Positions 46,929-56,294 of a DNA stretch of 64,000 bases are shown here, one piece after another. Positions within the stretch are counted from its first letter, which is position 1. The number at the start of each line of letters is the position of its first letter. The translations under genes and the position numbers were made by a program. The notes under the pieces were generated by a model. It did no database searches and was not told the DNA's origin. It saw nothing but the letters and a program-made list of their open reading frames with translations. This stretch comes from Novosphingobium sp. RL4 (lineage in GTDB: Bacteria; Pseudomonadota; Alphaproteobacteria; Sphingomonadales; Sphingomonadaceae). The DNA lies in NCBI RefSeq assembly GCF_035658495.1, contig NZ_CP141945.1, positions 1,477,501 through 1,541,500 of the forward strand. Direction: 5' to 3'.

Positions 46929-48056
46929 ATGAAACCAATGAACCTTCTTGAACCTGTCTCGCTGGGTCACGGCATCCTCCTGCGAAACCGCGTCGCGATG
47001 GCCCCGATGACCACTTGGGCTGGCAATGACGACGGCACTGTGTCCGGCGAAGAAGAGGCCTATTACAGGCTGCGCGTGAAGGACGTGGGCCTGGTCATCA
47101 CCGGTTGCACCCATGTCCAGGAAAACGGCATCGGGTTCACGCATGAATTTGCGGCTTACGACGACAAGTTCATTCCAAGCCTGAAGCGGTTGGCGACGGC
47201 GGCCAAGAGTGGTGGCGCCCCGGCCATCCTTCAGATGTTCCATGCCGGCGTAAAGACATCGCCGGATCTCGTATCCGACATCGTCGCCGCGAGCGCGGTT
47301 GCCGGCGACGCGGGGCCATCGGCGCCCGCGGTGATACCGCGTGCGCTCGCCAACGCTGAGGTCGAGGAGGTCGTCCACGCCTTTGGCGAAGCGACCCGCC
47401 GCGCCATCGAAGCGGGTTTCGATGGCGTCGAGCTGCATGGCGCACACGGCTTCCTGCTTCAGAATTTCTTCTCGCCACATTTCAACCAGCGTGATGATCG
47501 GTGGGGTGGCTCGCTGGAAAATCGGATGCGCTTCCCGCTCGCCGTCGTGGCGGCGGTTCGCAAGGCGATCGCCGATCATGCAACGCGCCCGTTTGTGCTG
47601 GGTTATCGGATCACCGTTGATGAACCCCATGACGATGGCCTGCGTATCGCGGACTCGCTCAATCTGGTCGATCGCCTGATCGCCGCCGGGATCGACTATC
47701 TCCATATGTCGCTCGCCGATGCGCTTGAGGCACGGCCGGTCGACGCGCCGGACGGCCTGACGATCACCGAGATCGTGCGAGACTATCTGAATGGCCGTAT
47801 CCCGCTCATTGCAGCAGGCCAGATTCGGACACCCGAGCAAGCGAGCCAGGCGATCGCGGCAGGCCTGTCGCTCGTCGCCGTCGGTCAGGGGCTGGTGATG
47901 AATCCAGATTGGGTCCGCCACGCGCGCGGCGATGTGCCGGGACCGGTCGCGCTTGACGTCGGCGCTGCGGACGTGCCGCGTCTCGCAATACCAGCCAAAT
48001 TGTGGACCGTCATCGAGGCCATGACCGGCTGGTTCAATGTGCGGCAGGCTGCCTGA
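46929..48056 (+). CDS. NADH:flavin oxidoreductase, old yellow enzyme family
   Basis: The 375-aa TIM-barrel flavoprotein has VAMAPMTTWAG at the N-terminus (FMN contacts), ELHGAHGFLLQNFFSPHFNQ with the catalytic region, RWGGSLENRMRFPLAVV, and a late FMN-phosphate segment (LSLVAVGQGLVMNPDW). OYE-family enzymes reduce alpha,beta-unsaturated carbonyls or nitro groups. It follows the aldo/keto reductase and precedes the molybdenum hydroxylase genes. Confidence 0.85.
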   Translation: MKPMNLLEPVSLGHGILLRNRVAMAPMTTWAGNDDGTVSGEEEAYYRLRVKDVGLVITGCTHVQENGIGFTHEFAAYDDKFIPSLKRLATAAKSGGAPAILQMFHAGVKTSPDLVSDIVAASAVAGDAGPSAPAVIPRALANAEVEEVVHAFGEATRRAIEAGFDGVELHGAHGFLLQNFFSPHFNQRDDRWGGSLENRMRFPLAVVAAVRKAIADHATRPFVLGYRITVDEPHDDGLRIADSLNLVDRLIAAGIDYLHMSLADALEARPVDAPDGLTITEIVRDYLNGRIPLIAAGQIRTPEQASQAIAAGLSLVAVGQGLVMNPDWVRHARGDVPGPVALDVGAADVPRLAIPAKLWTVIEAMTGWFNVRQAA

Positions 48057-48083
48057 TCCGTTTGCGAAAAACAGGAGCACCCC

Positions 48084-48587
48084 ATGGCGAACGGCTCAAC
48101 AGCGCTGGAGATCAATGGCAGGCGTCATGATCTCCAGCTCGACATACGCACGACGCTGCTCGACGCGCTGCGCGAGCATGCCGATCTGTGCGGAACAAAG
48201 AAGGGCTGCGATCAGGGCCAGTGCGGCGCCTGCACGGTTCATGTCGATGGCGAGCGGGTGCTGAGCTGCCTGACCCTGGCGGCACAGGTCGAGGGGCGCC
48301 GGATCACGACGATCGAGGGATTGCGGCCGGCCGACGGAACGCTGCATGCGGTTCAAACCGCCTTCATCGAACACGACGCGTTCCAGTGCGGATACTGCAC
48401 CCCGGGCCAGATCATGTCCGCTGTCGCTTGCATCCGCGAAGGCCATGCCGACAGCGATGACGAGATACGCGAATATATGAGCGGCAATATCTGCCGCTGC
48501 GGCGCCTATCCGCACATCGTCGCGGCCGTTCGCGATGCTGCTAGTCGCCTCAAGCCCAACCCGCCCGAGCATGGAGCGACACGATGA
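48084..48587 (+). CDS. Aldehyde oxidoreductase, 2Fe-2S subunit (PaoA-like)
   Basis: The 167-aa protein has two 2Fe-2S motifs: CGTKKGCDQGQCGACTVHVD with Cys for the plant-type cluster and CGYCTPGQIMSA...GNICRCGAYPHI for the second. In PaoA of E. coli this subunit carries the Tat signal; here it has none. The stop overlaps the next start (ATGA). Confidence 0.9.
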   Translation: MANGSTALEINGRRHDLQLDIRTTLLDALREHADLCGTKKGCDQGQCGACTVHVDGERVLSCLTLAAQVEGRRITTIEGLRPADGTLHAVQTAFIEHDAFQCGYCTPGQIMSAVACIREGHADSDDEIREYMSGNICRCGAYPHIVAAVRDAASRLKPNPPEHGATR

Positions 48588-49576
48588 GGACCTTCGATTA
48601 TATTCGCGCCGACGATGCGGCGACGGCAGTCGTCGAAGCGCGCAAGCCCGAGACGAGATTTCTGGCAGGCGGAACCACGCTGCTCGACCTCATGAAACTC
48701 AATGTCGAGCGCCCGGCGCGCCTGGTCGACCTTACGCGCCTTTCCGGCCTCGATTCGATCGACGTGTCGGCCGACGTTATCCGGATCGGGGCGCTCGCCA
48801 GGATGAGCAAGGTCGCGGACCACGCCGACGTCAAGGACGTGGCGCCGGTTGTCTCGGAAAGCCTGTGGCGGGCGGCCTCGGCGCAGCTCCGCAACATGGC
48901 GTCGATCGGCGGCAACCTGATGCAGCGCACCCGATGTACCTATTTCCGCGACCCCGGCGCTTATGCCAACTGTAACAAGAGCAATCCCGGCTCCGGATGC
49001 GCGGCGATCGGAGGGGTCAACCGCAATCACGCGGTGCTCGGCACCAGCAGCGCCTGCATCGCCATCTATCCGGGAGACTTTGCAGTCGCGCTTACGGCAT
49101 TCGATGCCAAGGTCATTGTCCGGGGCTCATCTGAGCGGTCCATTCCGGTCAACGATTTCTTCCTCGTCCCGGGGAAAACGCCACACATCGAAAACAGACT
49201 TTCGCCTGGCGAGATGATTGTCGGCGTCGAGATACCACGCGTCGCGGCATTGAAGCGCTCGCACTATCTCAAGGTCCGCGATCGGGCGTCCTACGAGTTC
49301 GCAGCCGCCAGCGCCGCCGTCGGCCTCGAGCTCGAGGCCGACGGCAGGACCATTCGCGATGTCCGCATCGCCTTGGGCGGCGTCGCTACCAAGCCGTGGC
49401 GCCTGCACGCTGTCGAAGCGACGCTTAAGGGCAAGACGCTCAATGAGGCAACGCTGCGCGCTGCCGCCGCTGCCGCCGTCGAGGGCGCGACGTCGAGCGG
49501 CCATAACGCCTTCAAGATCGAGCTGACGCCCAAGGTCGTGGCACGTGCCCTGATGACGGTGGGAGATATCGCATGA
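48584..49576 (+). CDS. Aldehyde oxidoreductase, FAD subunit (PaoB-like)
   Basis: The 330-aa protein has the FAD-binding segments FLAGGTTLLDLMKLNV and ASIGGNLMQRTRC. The Cys-rich stretch RCTYFRDPGAYANCNKSNPG followed by SGCAAIGG resembles the extra 4Fe-4S site of PaoB. It transfers electrons from the Fe-S subunit to the acceptor. Start and stop overlap neighbours by four bases. Confidence 0.9.
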   Translation: MRTFDYIRADDAATAVVEARKPETRFLAGGTTLLDLMKLNVERPARLVDLTRLSGLDSIDVSADVIRIGALARMSKVADHADVKDVAPVVSESLWRAASAQLRNMASIGGNLMQRTRCTYFRDPGAYANCNKSNPGSGCAAIGGVNRNHAVLGTSSACIAIYPGDFAVALTAFDAKVIVRGSSERSIPVNDFFLVPGKTPHIENRLSPGEMIVGVEIPRVAALKRSHYLKVRDRASYEFAAASAAVGLELEADGRTIRDVRIALGGVATKPWRLHAVEATLKGKTLNEATLRAAAAAAVEGATSSGHNAFKIELTPKVVARALMTVGDIA

Positions 49577-51963
49577 GCAAGGATACCGATCTCGATATCG
49601 GTCTGGACCGCCGCACCATCATGAAGTTGGGCGCCGGCGCCGCCGCCGTCGCCACCACCGGGCTTGCCTTTACAGGCGAGCCGGCGCTTGCCAATGAGCC
49701 CGCCCCCACTGCGCGCCCTTCGCTGGGAGCGCCGCTGTCGCGTGCCGAGGGACCTCTCAAGGTCGCCGGTCAGGCGCGCTATGCGATCGAGCAGAAGCTT
49801 GAGAACATGGCGTACGGCGTCACCGTGCAATCGACACGCGCGGCGGGACGGATCATCAGCATCGATACCTCGGCAGCCAAGGCGCTGCCCGGCGTCATCG
49901 ACGTCTATACCCATCAGAATTCGCTGAAGATCAATAAGCCGACCTTCTACGGCGCGGGCGGCGGCGCAACCGAGGTGTTCACGCCGATTCAGGATGACAT
50001 CGTCCGTTTCAACGGCATGCACATCGCGCTCGTCGTTGCCGAGACCTTCGAGCAGGCGACCGAAGCGGCCAGCCTGCTCAAGGTCGTGTATGAGGATGCG
50101 AGCCCCATCCTCGATCTGGACGATCCCAAGGCCAAGCCGCAGCCGATCGATGCGATGGCCACCGCATGGGGCGACGCTCCGGCCGCGCTCGCCAGCGCCG
50201 AGGTCAAGTTGAATGCGACCTACACGACCGCACGCGAATACAACGTGCCTCTGGAACCCCATGCCTGCATCGCGTCATGGGCGGACGGCAAGATCACGGT
50301 CTGGGAACCCAGCCAATGGGTCGGCGGTGCGCGCGGCGTCGTGGCAGAATGGCTCGGCATCCCGATCGACAATGTGCGGGTGATATCGCCCTATGTTGGC
50401 GGTGGCTTCGGGTCGAAGATCGGCGCGCATCCCCATGTCGGGCTGGCCTGCGTGACGTCCCGCGAGCTGGGGCGGCCGATCAAGGTCTCGCTCACCCGTC
50501 CGCAGACGTTCACCGGCCTCGGTGGCCGCCCTGCGACCAGGCAAAATCTATCGATCGGCGCGACGAAGGACGGAAAAATCCTCTCCATTGTCCATGAGAG
50601 TTGGAACGAGACCGCGATCGACGAGACCCATGTCGAGGCGTGCAACAATGTGACGAAGATCATGTATGCCACGCCTAATCTGACGTCGCGGCTCAATGTC
50701 GTGCCTGTCAATGCGGTCATGCCCGGTTGGAAACGCGGCCCCGGTGAGAACCCCAGCGCCTGGGCGCTCGAAAGCGCCATGGACGAATTGGCCTATGCCC
50801 TCAAGATGGACCCGCTCACGCTGCGCCTCGCCAACTGGGCTGACGTGGATCCGAGCAACCAGATGCCCTGGTCGACCCGGCAGCTGCGCGAAGCCTATGC
50901 GGCCGGCGCGGAAGCGATCGGCTGGTGGAAGCGCAATCCCGAACCCCGCTCGATGCGGGAAGGCCGGCAACTGATCGGCTATGGCATGGCCGCAGGGGCC
51001 TATCCGATGATCCGCACCGCCAGCGAAGCGAAAATCGTCCTGCATGCCAGTGGGCAGATTGAGGTTCTCAGCGCCGGCACCGATATCGGCACGGGCACCT
51101 ATACTATCCTCGCCCAGACCGCGGCCGATGCGCTGGAGGTTTCGGTGGGCTCCGTGATGGTTCGCCTCGGTGATACGATTCTCCCCCGATCAGCGCTCGC
51201 CGGGGGCTCGCAGCAGGCCAACAACCTGGCCGGCGCGGTCGCCCGGGCGGCGAAGAACGCGCGCGACACCTTGCTATCGCTTGCGGCGACCGATCCCAAG
51301 TCGCCATTGGCGGGCGCCAAGATATCAAGCCTGACTTTCGAGAAGGGCGTCATCCGGCCGGCGCGGCGAACGCGCGGAGGGATTAGTTTCGCCGACCTGC
51401 TGAAGGCTGTCGGTCAAACCAGATTGGAAGTGGAAGGCAACACCTTCGCCGCGGGCGCCACCGAAGACATGAAGAACGGCGCCGACCGCAGTTTCGCGCA
51501 GTTGAAAGGCGCCACCGAAGGCGGGCTTTCCGCGCACAGCTGGTGCGCGCATTTCGTCGAAGTCCGCGTCGATGAGGACTTCGGCACGATCCGCGTCAAG
51601 CGCATGGTGTCCGCCTTCGACAGCGGCCGGATCTTCAATCCCAAGCTGGCCGAAAGCCAGTGGATCGGCGGCATGATCATGGGCCTTGGGCAGACGTTGC
51701 TCGAAGAGGGCTATGTCGACCAGCGCGACGGCCGCACGGTAAACGCCAACTTTGCCGATTATGCCGTGCCCGTGAATGCCGATGTTCCGGACGTTCAGGT
51801 CATCTCCGTCGGTATTCCGGACATGAGAGCCACGGCACTGGGCGGCAAGGGCGTCGGCGAAATCGGGGTCGTGGGGATCGCGCCTGCGATCGGCAACGCC
51901 GTCTTCCATGCGACGGGTAAACGCATTCGAAGTCTGCCGATCACACTCGAGAAGCTGGCCTAA
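49573..51963 (+). CDS. Aldehyde oxidoreductase, molybdenum cofactor subunit with Tat signal (PaoC-like)
   Basis: The 796-aa protein has two molybdopterin-binding domains with the family motifs YVGGGFGSKIGAHPHVGLAC, RGPGENPSAWALESAMDELA, and C-terminal GGKGVGEIGVVGIAPAIGNA containing the catalytic Glu. An N-terminal LDRRTIMKLGAGAAAVATTG resembles a twin-arginine signal, which suggests periplasmic export of the folded complex. In E. coli PaoABC the Tat signal sits on PaoA, so the placement here differs. No PaoD-type chaperone gene is present in the window. Confidence 0.9.
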   Translation: MSKDTDLDIGLDRRTIMKLGAGAAAVATTGLAFTGEPALANEPAPTARPSLGAPLSRAEGPLKVAGQARYAIEQKLENMAYGVTVQSTRAAGRIISIDTSAAKALPGVIDVYTHQNSLKINKPTFYGAGGGATEVFTPIQDDIVRFNGMHIALVVAETFEQATEAASLLKVVYEDASPILDLDDPKAKPQPIDAMATAWGDAPAALASAEVKLNATYTTAREYNVPLEPHACIASWADGKITVWEPSQWVGGARGVVAEWLGIPIDNVRVISPYVGGGFGSKIGAHPHVGLACVTSRELGRPIKVSLTRPQTFTGLGGRPATRQNLSIGATKDGKILSIVHESWNETAIDETHVEACNNVTKIMYATPNLTSRLNVVPVNAVMPGWKRGPGENPSAWALESAMDELAYALKMDPLTLRLANWADVDPSNQMPWSTRQLREAYAAGAEAIGWWKRNPEPRSMREGRQLIGYGMAAGAYPMIRTASEAKIVLHASGQIEVLSAGTDIGTGTYTILAQTAADALEVSVGSVMVRLGDTILPRSALAGGSQQANNLAGAVARAAKNARDTLLSLAATDPKSPLAGAKISSLTFEKGVIRPARRTRGGISFADLLKAVGQTRLEVEGNTFAAGATEDMKNGADRSFAQLKGATEGGLSAHSWCAHFVEVRVDEDFGTIRVKRMVSAFDSGRIFNPKLAESQWIGGMIMGLGQTLLEEGYVDQRDGRTVNANFADYAVPVNADVPDVQVISVGIPDMRATALGGKGVGEIGVVGIAPAIGNAVFHATGKRIRSLPITLEKLA

Positions 51964-52072
51964 TTTATCGCAAGGCCTTGCATTCTCTCAATCGCCAGGG
52001 CCGCGCAAGCCTGACGCTGAAAGCACGATCGGGCAAGGATTTCAGTCCATTCTACAGGAGCACCTCAGACAA

Positions 52073-52846
52073 ATGACCGGAAATCCATCCTACGACTTTT
52101 CCGGACAGGTCGCCTTGGTCACCGTCGCTAGCGCCGGCATCGGCTTCGCCACCGCCAAGGCTTTTGCCGAAAACGGCGCGTCGGTGATTCTGGCAGACAT
52201 CGATATGAACGGCATTGTCGAGGCTGCAACGAAACTCTCTACGGCTGGTCATTCTGCCATCGGGCTGCCTTGCGATGTCACAGACGATGCGCAGGTGGCT
52301 GCCCTCATTGCTAAGGTCGTCGAGACCTACGGCAGGCTCGACATGGCATTCAACAACGCCGGGATCGCCGGCCCTTCGGGCATATTCACTGAAGAGACGG
52401 TCGAGGGCTTCGATGCGGTAAACAGCGTCAATCTTCGCGGCGTTTGGTCGTGCATGAAATACGAAGTGAGTCAGATGGAAAAGCAGCGTGGCGGTGCGAT
52501 CGTCAACTGCTCGTCCCTGGGCGGCCTGGTCGGGCTACCGGGTCGCGCCGCCTATCATGGTACGAAGCACGCGGTGCTCGGTCTAACGAAGAGCGTGGGC
52601 GTTGAGTATGCGTCCCGAGGTATCCGGGTGAACGCGGTGTGCCCCGGCGTCGTCGAAACGCCGATGCTTGGAGACCTCGTCGCACGGTCTGCTGAAGCGA
52701 TGGAGCAGATCCAGCGCGACCAGCCCATCGGCCGTCTCGGTCAACCCGAAGAGATCGCAGCTGCCGTTCTTTGGTTGTGCAGTCCCGCCGCGAGCTTCGT
52801 CGCTGGAGCATATCTCTCCGTTGACGGCGGCTTTGTCGCCCACTGA
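52073..52846 (+). CDS. Short-chain dehydrogenase/reductase with altered cofactor motif
   Basis: The 257-aa SDR has NNAGIAGPSG, the catalytic YHGTKHAVLGLTKSV and GGFVAH at the end. The first glycine motif, usually TGxxxGIG, reads TVASAGIG, so the first Gly is Val. CAGGAG precedes ATG52073. It is the last gene of the molybdenum hydroxylase operon. Activity may be reduced or cofactor preference changed. Confidence 0.8.
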   Translation: MTGNPSYDFSGQVALVTVASAGIGFATAKAFAENGASVILADIDMNGIVEAATKLSTAGHSAIGLPCDVTDDAQVAALIAKVVETYGRLDMAFNNAGIAGPSGIFTEETVEGFDAVNSVNLRGVWSCMKYEVSQMEKQRGGAIVNCSSLGGLVGLPGRAAYHGTKHAVLGLTKSVGVEYASRGIRVNAVCPGVVETPMLGDLVARSAEAMEQIQRDQPIGRLGQPEEIAAAVLWLCSPAASFVAGAYLSVDGGFVAH

Positions 52847-53035
52847 ACCGTGCATCTATCCGGATCGAACGCCGGCAGCACTTCCATTCCCCGGACCCGC
52901 GAATGGCAGAAGGTCCGATTATCAAGGAAGAGAGAGAAGACATGAAGATAGAGGTGGCCTGGGGAATCTGCGCACTGAGATAATTGGATTTTCTGCCTGA
53001 GAGCAGCCAGGAAGGCTGCGAGACAGGAGCAGAGA

Positions 53036-53340
53036 ATGAGCAGACGACCCCGGCGCAACCACAGCCCGGCATTCAAGGCGAAGGTAGCACTTGCCGCGAT
53101 CAAGGGCGAGAAGACGCTTGCAGAGCTGGCGCAGGACTATGACTTGCATCCCAACCAGATCACGACGTGGCGCGCGCAGTTGCTCGAAGGAGCCGCCGGC
53201 GTATTCGGGTCGGAGAAGTCCTCGGACGAGCCCGCCGTCGACGTGAAGACGCTGCATGCCAAGATAGGCGAGTGACGTTGGCGAATGATTTTTTGGAAGG
53301 CGCGCTCGGCAAGGCAGGACTGTTGCCGAGCGCAACGCGA
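53036..53340 (+). pseudogene. IS3 transposase OrfA, frameshifted
   Basis: The N-terminus (RRPRRNHSPAFKAKVALAAI, LHPNQITTWRAQLLEGA) is a good IS3 OrfA. At about 53271 one base appears missing: GAGTGACG stops the frame, while inserting a base restores LTLANDFLEGALGKAGLLPS. The product is truncated to 79 residues. Confidence 0.75.
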
Positions 53341-54165
53341 TGATTGACCGAACGCACACCTTACCGGTGAAGCGTCAGGCGAAGGAACTGGGGATCAGCC
53401 GGGGCAGTGTCTATTATCTGCCCCGGCCGGTTTCGTCGGAGAATCTCGCGATCATGCGGCGCATCGACGCGTTGCCCCTGGAGTTTCCGTTCGCGGGAAG
53501 CCGAATGCTACGTGATTTCCTGCGCCAGGAGGGTATCGAGATTGGCCGCTGCCATGTCGCGAGCCTGATGAAGAAGATGGCGATCGAGGCGGTCTATCGA
53601 CGTCCCAGCACCTCGAAGCCGGCGCCAGGGCACAAGATCTACCCCTATCTCCTGCGCAAGCTTCCGATCGTGAGGCCCTCAAGTCTGGGCGACAGACATC
53701 AGTTACATCCCCATGGCGCGGGGCTTCGTTTATCTCGTAGCTATCGTCGACTGGTTCAGCCGCAAGGTTCTGAGCCATCGGATTTCGATCACGCTGGAGG
53801 CCGACTTCTGCGTGGAAGCGCTCGAGGAAGCCCTGGCGCGCTATGGCAAGCCGGAGATTTTCAATACAGATCAGGGGAGCCAATTCACGAGCCAGGCCTT
53901 CACCGGCGTGCTCCGGCGCGAGGGTATCGCGATTAGCATGGACGGCCGCGGCGCCTGGCGCGACAATGTCGTGGTCGAGCGGCTGTGGCGCTCGGTGAAG
54001 TGCGAAGAAGTCTACCTGCACGCCTACGCTTCGGTCAGCGAAGCGCGCAACGCGATCGGCCGATATCTGGGCTTCTATAACGCCCGGAGACCTCACTCGA
54101 GCCTCGGTGGGCGTCCGCCCGATCAAACCTACATTGACAATCTGCCACAGGCCGTGGCAGCGTGA
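53340..54165 (+). pseudogene. IS3 transposase OrfB, frameshifted
   Basis: The first part (to ~53680) matches OrfB (RTHTLPVKRQAKELGISRGS, FPFAGSRMLRDFLR), then a small indel shifts the frame; the DDE domain continues from about 53685 in the next frame (VWATDISYIPMARG, NTDQGSQFTS, NVVVERLWRSVKCEEVYLH, YNARRPHSSLGGRPP). Neither piece alone is a complete transposase. Confidence 0.75.
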
Positions 54166-54179
54166 ATTGGCCGCGACTT

Positions 54180-54228
54180 GCGGGGCGTCACTCCGGCCGG
54201 GCTACGCCCGACCTCCATGACGCCCCGC
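54180..54228. repeat. Large inverted repeat after the decayed IS3
   Basis: GCGGGGCGTCA (54180-54190) pairs with TGACGCCCCGC (54218-54228), and the loop contains a smaller hairpin CGGGC-TA-CGCCCG-type. It could be an IS end structure or a strong bidirectional terminator. Confidence 0.55.
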
Positions 54229-54344
54229 AGGCGGCAGCTTGAACAACCAACCCGCAGACGATCCACTTATCAAACGTCAAAGGCTGTTCAGACGAGCCGG
54301 GCCACTTCTCTCCCTGTTATTGCACGGATCTGATCTATCAGGAG

Positions 54345-54494
54345 ATGGGGCCTGCACTAGCGTCCACCGAACGACACAGGATTGCAAAACGCCGCGATAT
54401 AGCGACATTGGCTATTGCGGAACGAATGGGCCATGAAACGATCAATCCTGGCGCGGAAGTTTTGGTGCGGCTGAATCATGCCCTGTTTCGATGA
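54345..54494 (+). CDS. Doubtful small ORF, 49 aa (possible gene remnant)
   Basis: CAGGAG lies just before ATG54345. The product (HRIAKRRDIATLAIAERMGH) looks like a helical segment of a larger protein, so this may be the tail of a degraded gene beside the decayed IS3. No family is assigned. Confidence 0.25.
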   Translation: MGPALASTERHRIAKRRDIATLAIAERMGHETINPGAEVLVRLNHALFR

Positions 54495-54897
54495 GCTAGT
54501 TCGCAGCATCTGCCCGCTGAAATTGACCGTCCGATCTGTGTTCTACAGCGCGATGTTTCGGAACGAGATCACGCGTAGAATTCAAAGTGAAAGATATCTC
54601 GCCATCGATCTCTACAGTCGCGACCAGGTCGAGATACGGTATCAGCGCAGCTCTGAATATCACGCGCAGAACAATGCGCTCGCAGGAAATACGAGAAATC
54701 GTGCCGCTTGCCGACAGCGCGGTCAACGACATGCAGCGGCGGGTAAAATTCCCACCGCACTTCTATCTCACCTCGAGCTGAGTGGCTTGGAGCAGAAAGA
54801 GGAGCACGTCCTGAGCGCCGGTGGTTATGTCTGCTTTTTCCGAGACCAGCCGTTCAACACCGCGCCTGCGAATGGCTGCTTCGTCCCAGCCCCGGCC

Positions 54898-55050
54898 ATA
54901 ACCGGACTGACCGCTCGTAGGCGCGGGACTTTTCCAATTGAGCGGCTTGGATGGGCGCATTGTGTTGCTGCCAGTCCGTCGCCGACCCATTCCAGAAGCT
55001 CAACGCTAAAACTTTTCTTCCCAGGAGCCGACTGGCCGCTATCCTACTGG
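54898..55050. repeat. Dispersed intergenic repeat, copy J (two joined fragments)
   Basis: It holds a block also found at 61945 (CGGACTGACCGCTCGTAGGC, TTTTCCAATTGAGCGGCTTG, GATGGGCGC) and then a block like copy F (GCTGCCAGTCCGTCGCCGAC, CCATTCCAGAAGCTCA, CCCAGGAGCCGACTGGCC). Confidence 0.55.
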
Positions 55051-56060
55051 CGGAGCCCGACTGTGACCGGCAGTAGGTACTTCAGCCCGTGGGTGAAGCC
55101 GCGCGGCGCGACGCTGACGTGATCTTCGTCATTGAGAACTTCCGTCTGCAAACGAAGGGAGGGATATCTGCGGGATCGCAGGATCTGATCCATGTCCCTG
55201 GTATCAGTCACCATATTGGCGGATTTGGAAAAACGCGCATCGCCGGGTCGCGTCTCTTCGTATTCGCCAATGTACATGTAGACCCGCGCCGGCAAGTCGT
55301 CGTGGCTGGTCGCGTAGGCGCGTGCCTGATTCACCATGAAATGATGATCGTACCAGAACGAGGGGCTCCCCAGAACATAGCCATCAAACAGGCCGGGTTC
55401 GCTCAGCAGGATCTGCATGCCGAGCAGCGAGCCGTATGAATGGCCCAGAAAAATCCGCCGCTTCTCGTCCGTCCGGTAGCGTTGAGCGACGAAAGGTAGC
55501 ACTTGGTCCCGAACATAGGTTTGATAGGCCTTCGCTTGACCGTGTACCGCTCCCTTCGGCGATCCGGCAGGGCCGTTCTCCGTCGGCGTGTAATCGCGAC
55601 GGCGGCTTTCCACGCCGCCTTCCCCTTTTGCATAAGAGAGCCCGACGAGGATGAACTCTTCGATGGTCGGCCCCTCGACATTGAGACGGCGGCCGATCTG
55701 CTTGAGCATCGGGAACGCGTAATCGGCGTCCGTCGCATAGATTACCGGATATCGACGCTCAGGCTGTGTGCGGTAGGATGGCGGTAGGGCCACGAAGACC
55801 TGATAGCCTCGTTGCGATGCGGGATCGGGCACGTCCCATACCTCGCTTTCGGTGACCTCGTAGGGCCGCCCGTCCCCTCGTTGTACGGCTACGCCGGGCG
55901 TCTCTTTTGCCTGGGTTTGTCCCGTGGACGCATCCGTGCAGGCGGCGAGCGCGTTGGCACAGAAGCCGATGAAAAGGAATTGCTTCAACAATGCCGCCCC
56001 CGTCTTAACAATGTCGAGCTTAGATCCCGGCGGCCCCCGGCCGTCAGAATTCGTAATCAC
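55044..56060 (-). CDS. Alpha/beta-hydrolase esterase lipoprotein (IroE/Fes-like)
   Basis: The up to 338-aa protein is a putative_esterase family hydrolase. Its nucleophile elbow is FLGHSYGSLLG, the acid is probably in the MYIGEYEETRPG region, and the His is in NDEDHVSVAPRG. A lipobox (NALAAC) marks it as a lipoprotein. A TTG start near 55990 after GGGGGCGG would give a neater signal peptide than 56060. Related enzymes hydrolyse ferric siderophores or acyl esters; no siderophore genes are near. Confidence 0.75.
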   Translation of the reverse strand: MITNSDGRGPPGSKLDIVKTGAALLKQFLFIGFCANALAACTDASTGQTQAKETPGVAVQRGDGRPYEVTESEVWDVPDPASQRGYQVFVALPPSYRTQPERRYPVIYATDADYAFPMLKQIGRRLNVEGPTIEEFILVGLSYAKGEGGVESRRRDYTPTENGPAGSPKGAVHGQAKAYQTYVRDQVLPFVAQRYRTDEKRRIFLGHSYGSLLGMQILLSEPGLFDGYVLGSPSFWYDHHFMVNQARAYATSHDDLPARVYMYIGEYEETRPGDARFSKSANMVTDTRDMDQILRSRRYPSLRLQTEVLNDEDHVSVAPRGFTHGLKYLLPVTVGLRQ

Positions 56061-56225
56061 CGTAGAGTGTTAGCAGTCGCTCGGAAGACTGTCTCGATCA
56101 CGTCAGCCCCAAGGAAAGGCGCTTCGTCGCATCGCTTGAATGATCAGATCGGCAATTTCATCGCCATCAAGAGCATTCAAACTAAAATCAGGCTGATTGG
56201 ATTAAGACGAGTGCCGAGCGGTTTC

Positions 56226-56292
56226 TGAAACCGACCCATTCCGGACCTTAAATGGCAAATTGAGCGCACCGATAAGAGGAAGGTCCGCTTAT
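56226..56292. repeat. Dispersed intergenic repeat, copy L (weak)
   Basis: Blocks CCGACCCATTCCGGACCTTA, AATGGCAAATTGAGC and AAGGTCCGCTTATCC follow the family order but are diverged. It lies at the 3' side of the TetR gene. Confidence 0.4.
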
Positions 56293-56294
56293 CC

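Larger units (their letters stand above)
53036..54165 (+). mobile_element. Decayed IS3 family element
   Basis: The region carries orfA and orfB of an IS3-group element, both interrupted by single-base indels (near 53271 and near 53680). Terminal repeats could not be defined with confidence. It follows the last SDR of the redox block and is followed by a large inverted repeat. Confidence 0.75.
54166..55043. other. Long gap, mostly non-coding
   Basis: A 214-codon frame (54478-55122) runs through repeat copy J and into the antisense of the esterase gene, and I do not accept it. Minus-strand frames near 54500-54990 have a somewhat protein-like look but no family I can name. The 49-aa frame at 54345 is listed separately as doubtful. 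Confidence 0.4.

Noticed and set aside
46908..48080. 390-codon minus-strand frame opposite the OYE gene
   Set aside because: Antisense to a clear flavin oxidoreductase; composition (Arg, His, Asp runs) is typical of a mirror frame.
54478..55122. 214-codon plus-strand frame
   Set aside because: It crosses repeat copy J and runs into the antisense of the esterase gene, with no ribosome binding site and erratic composition.
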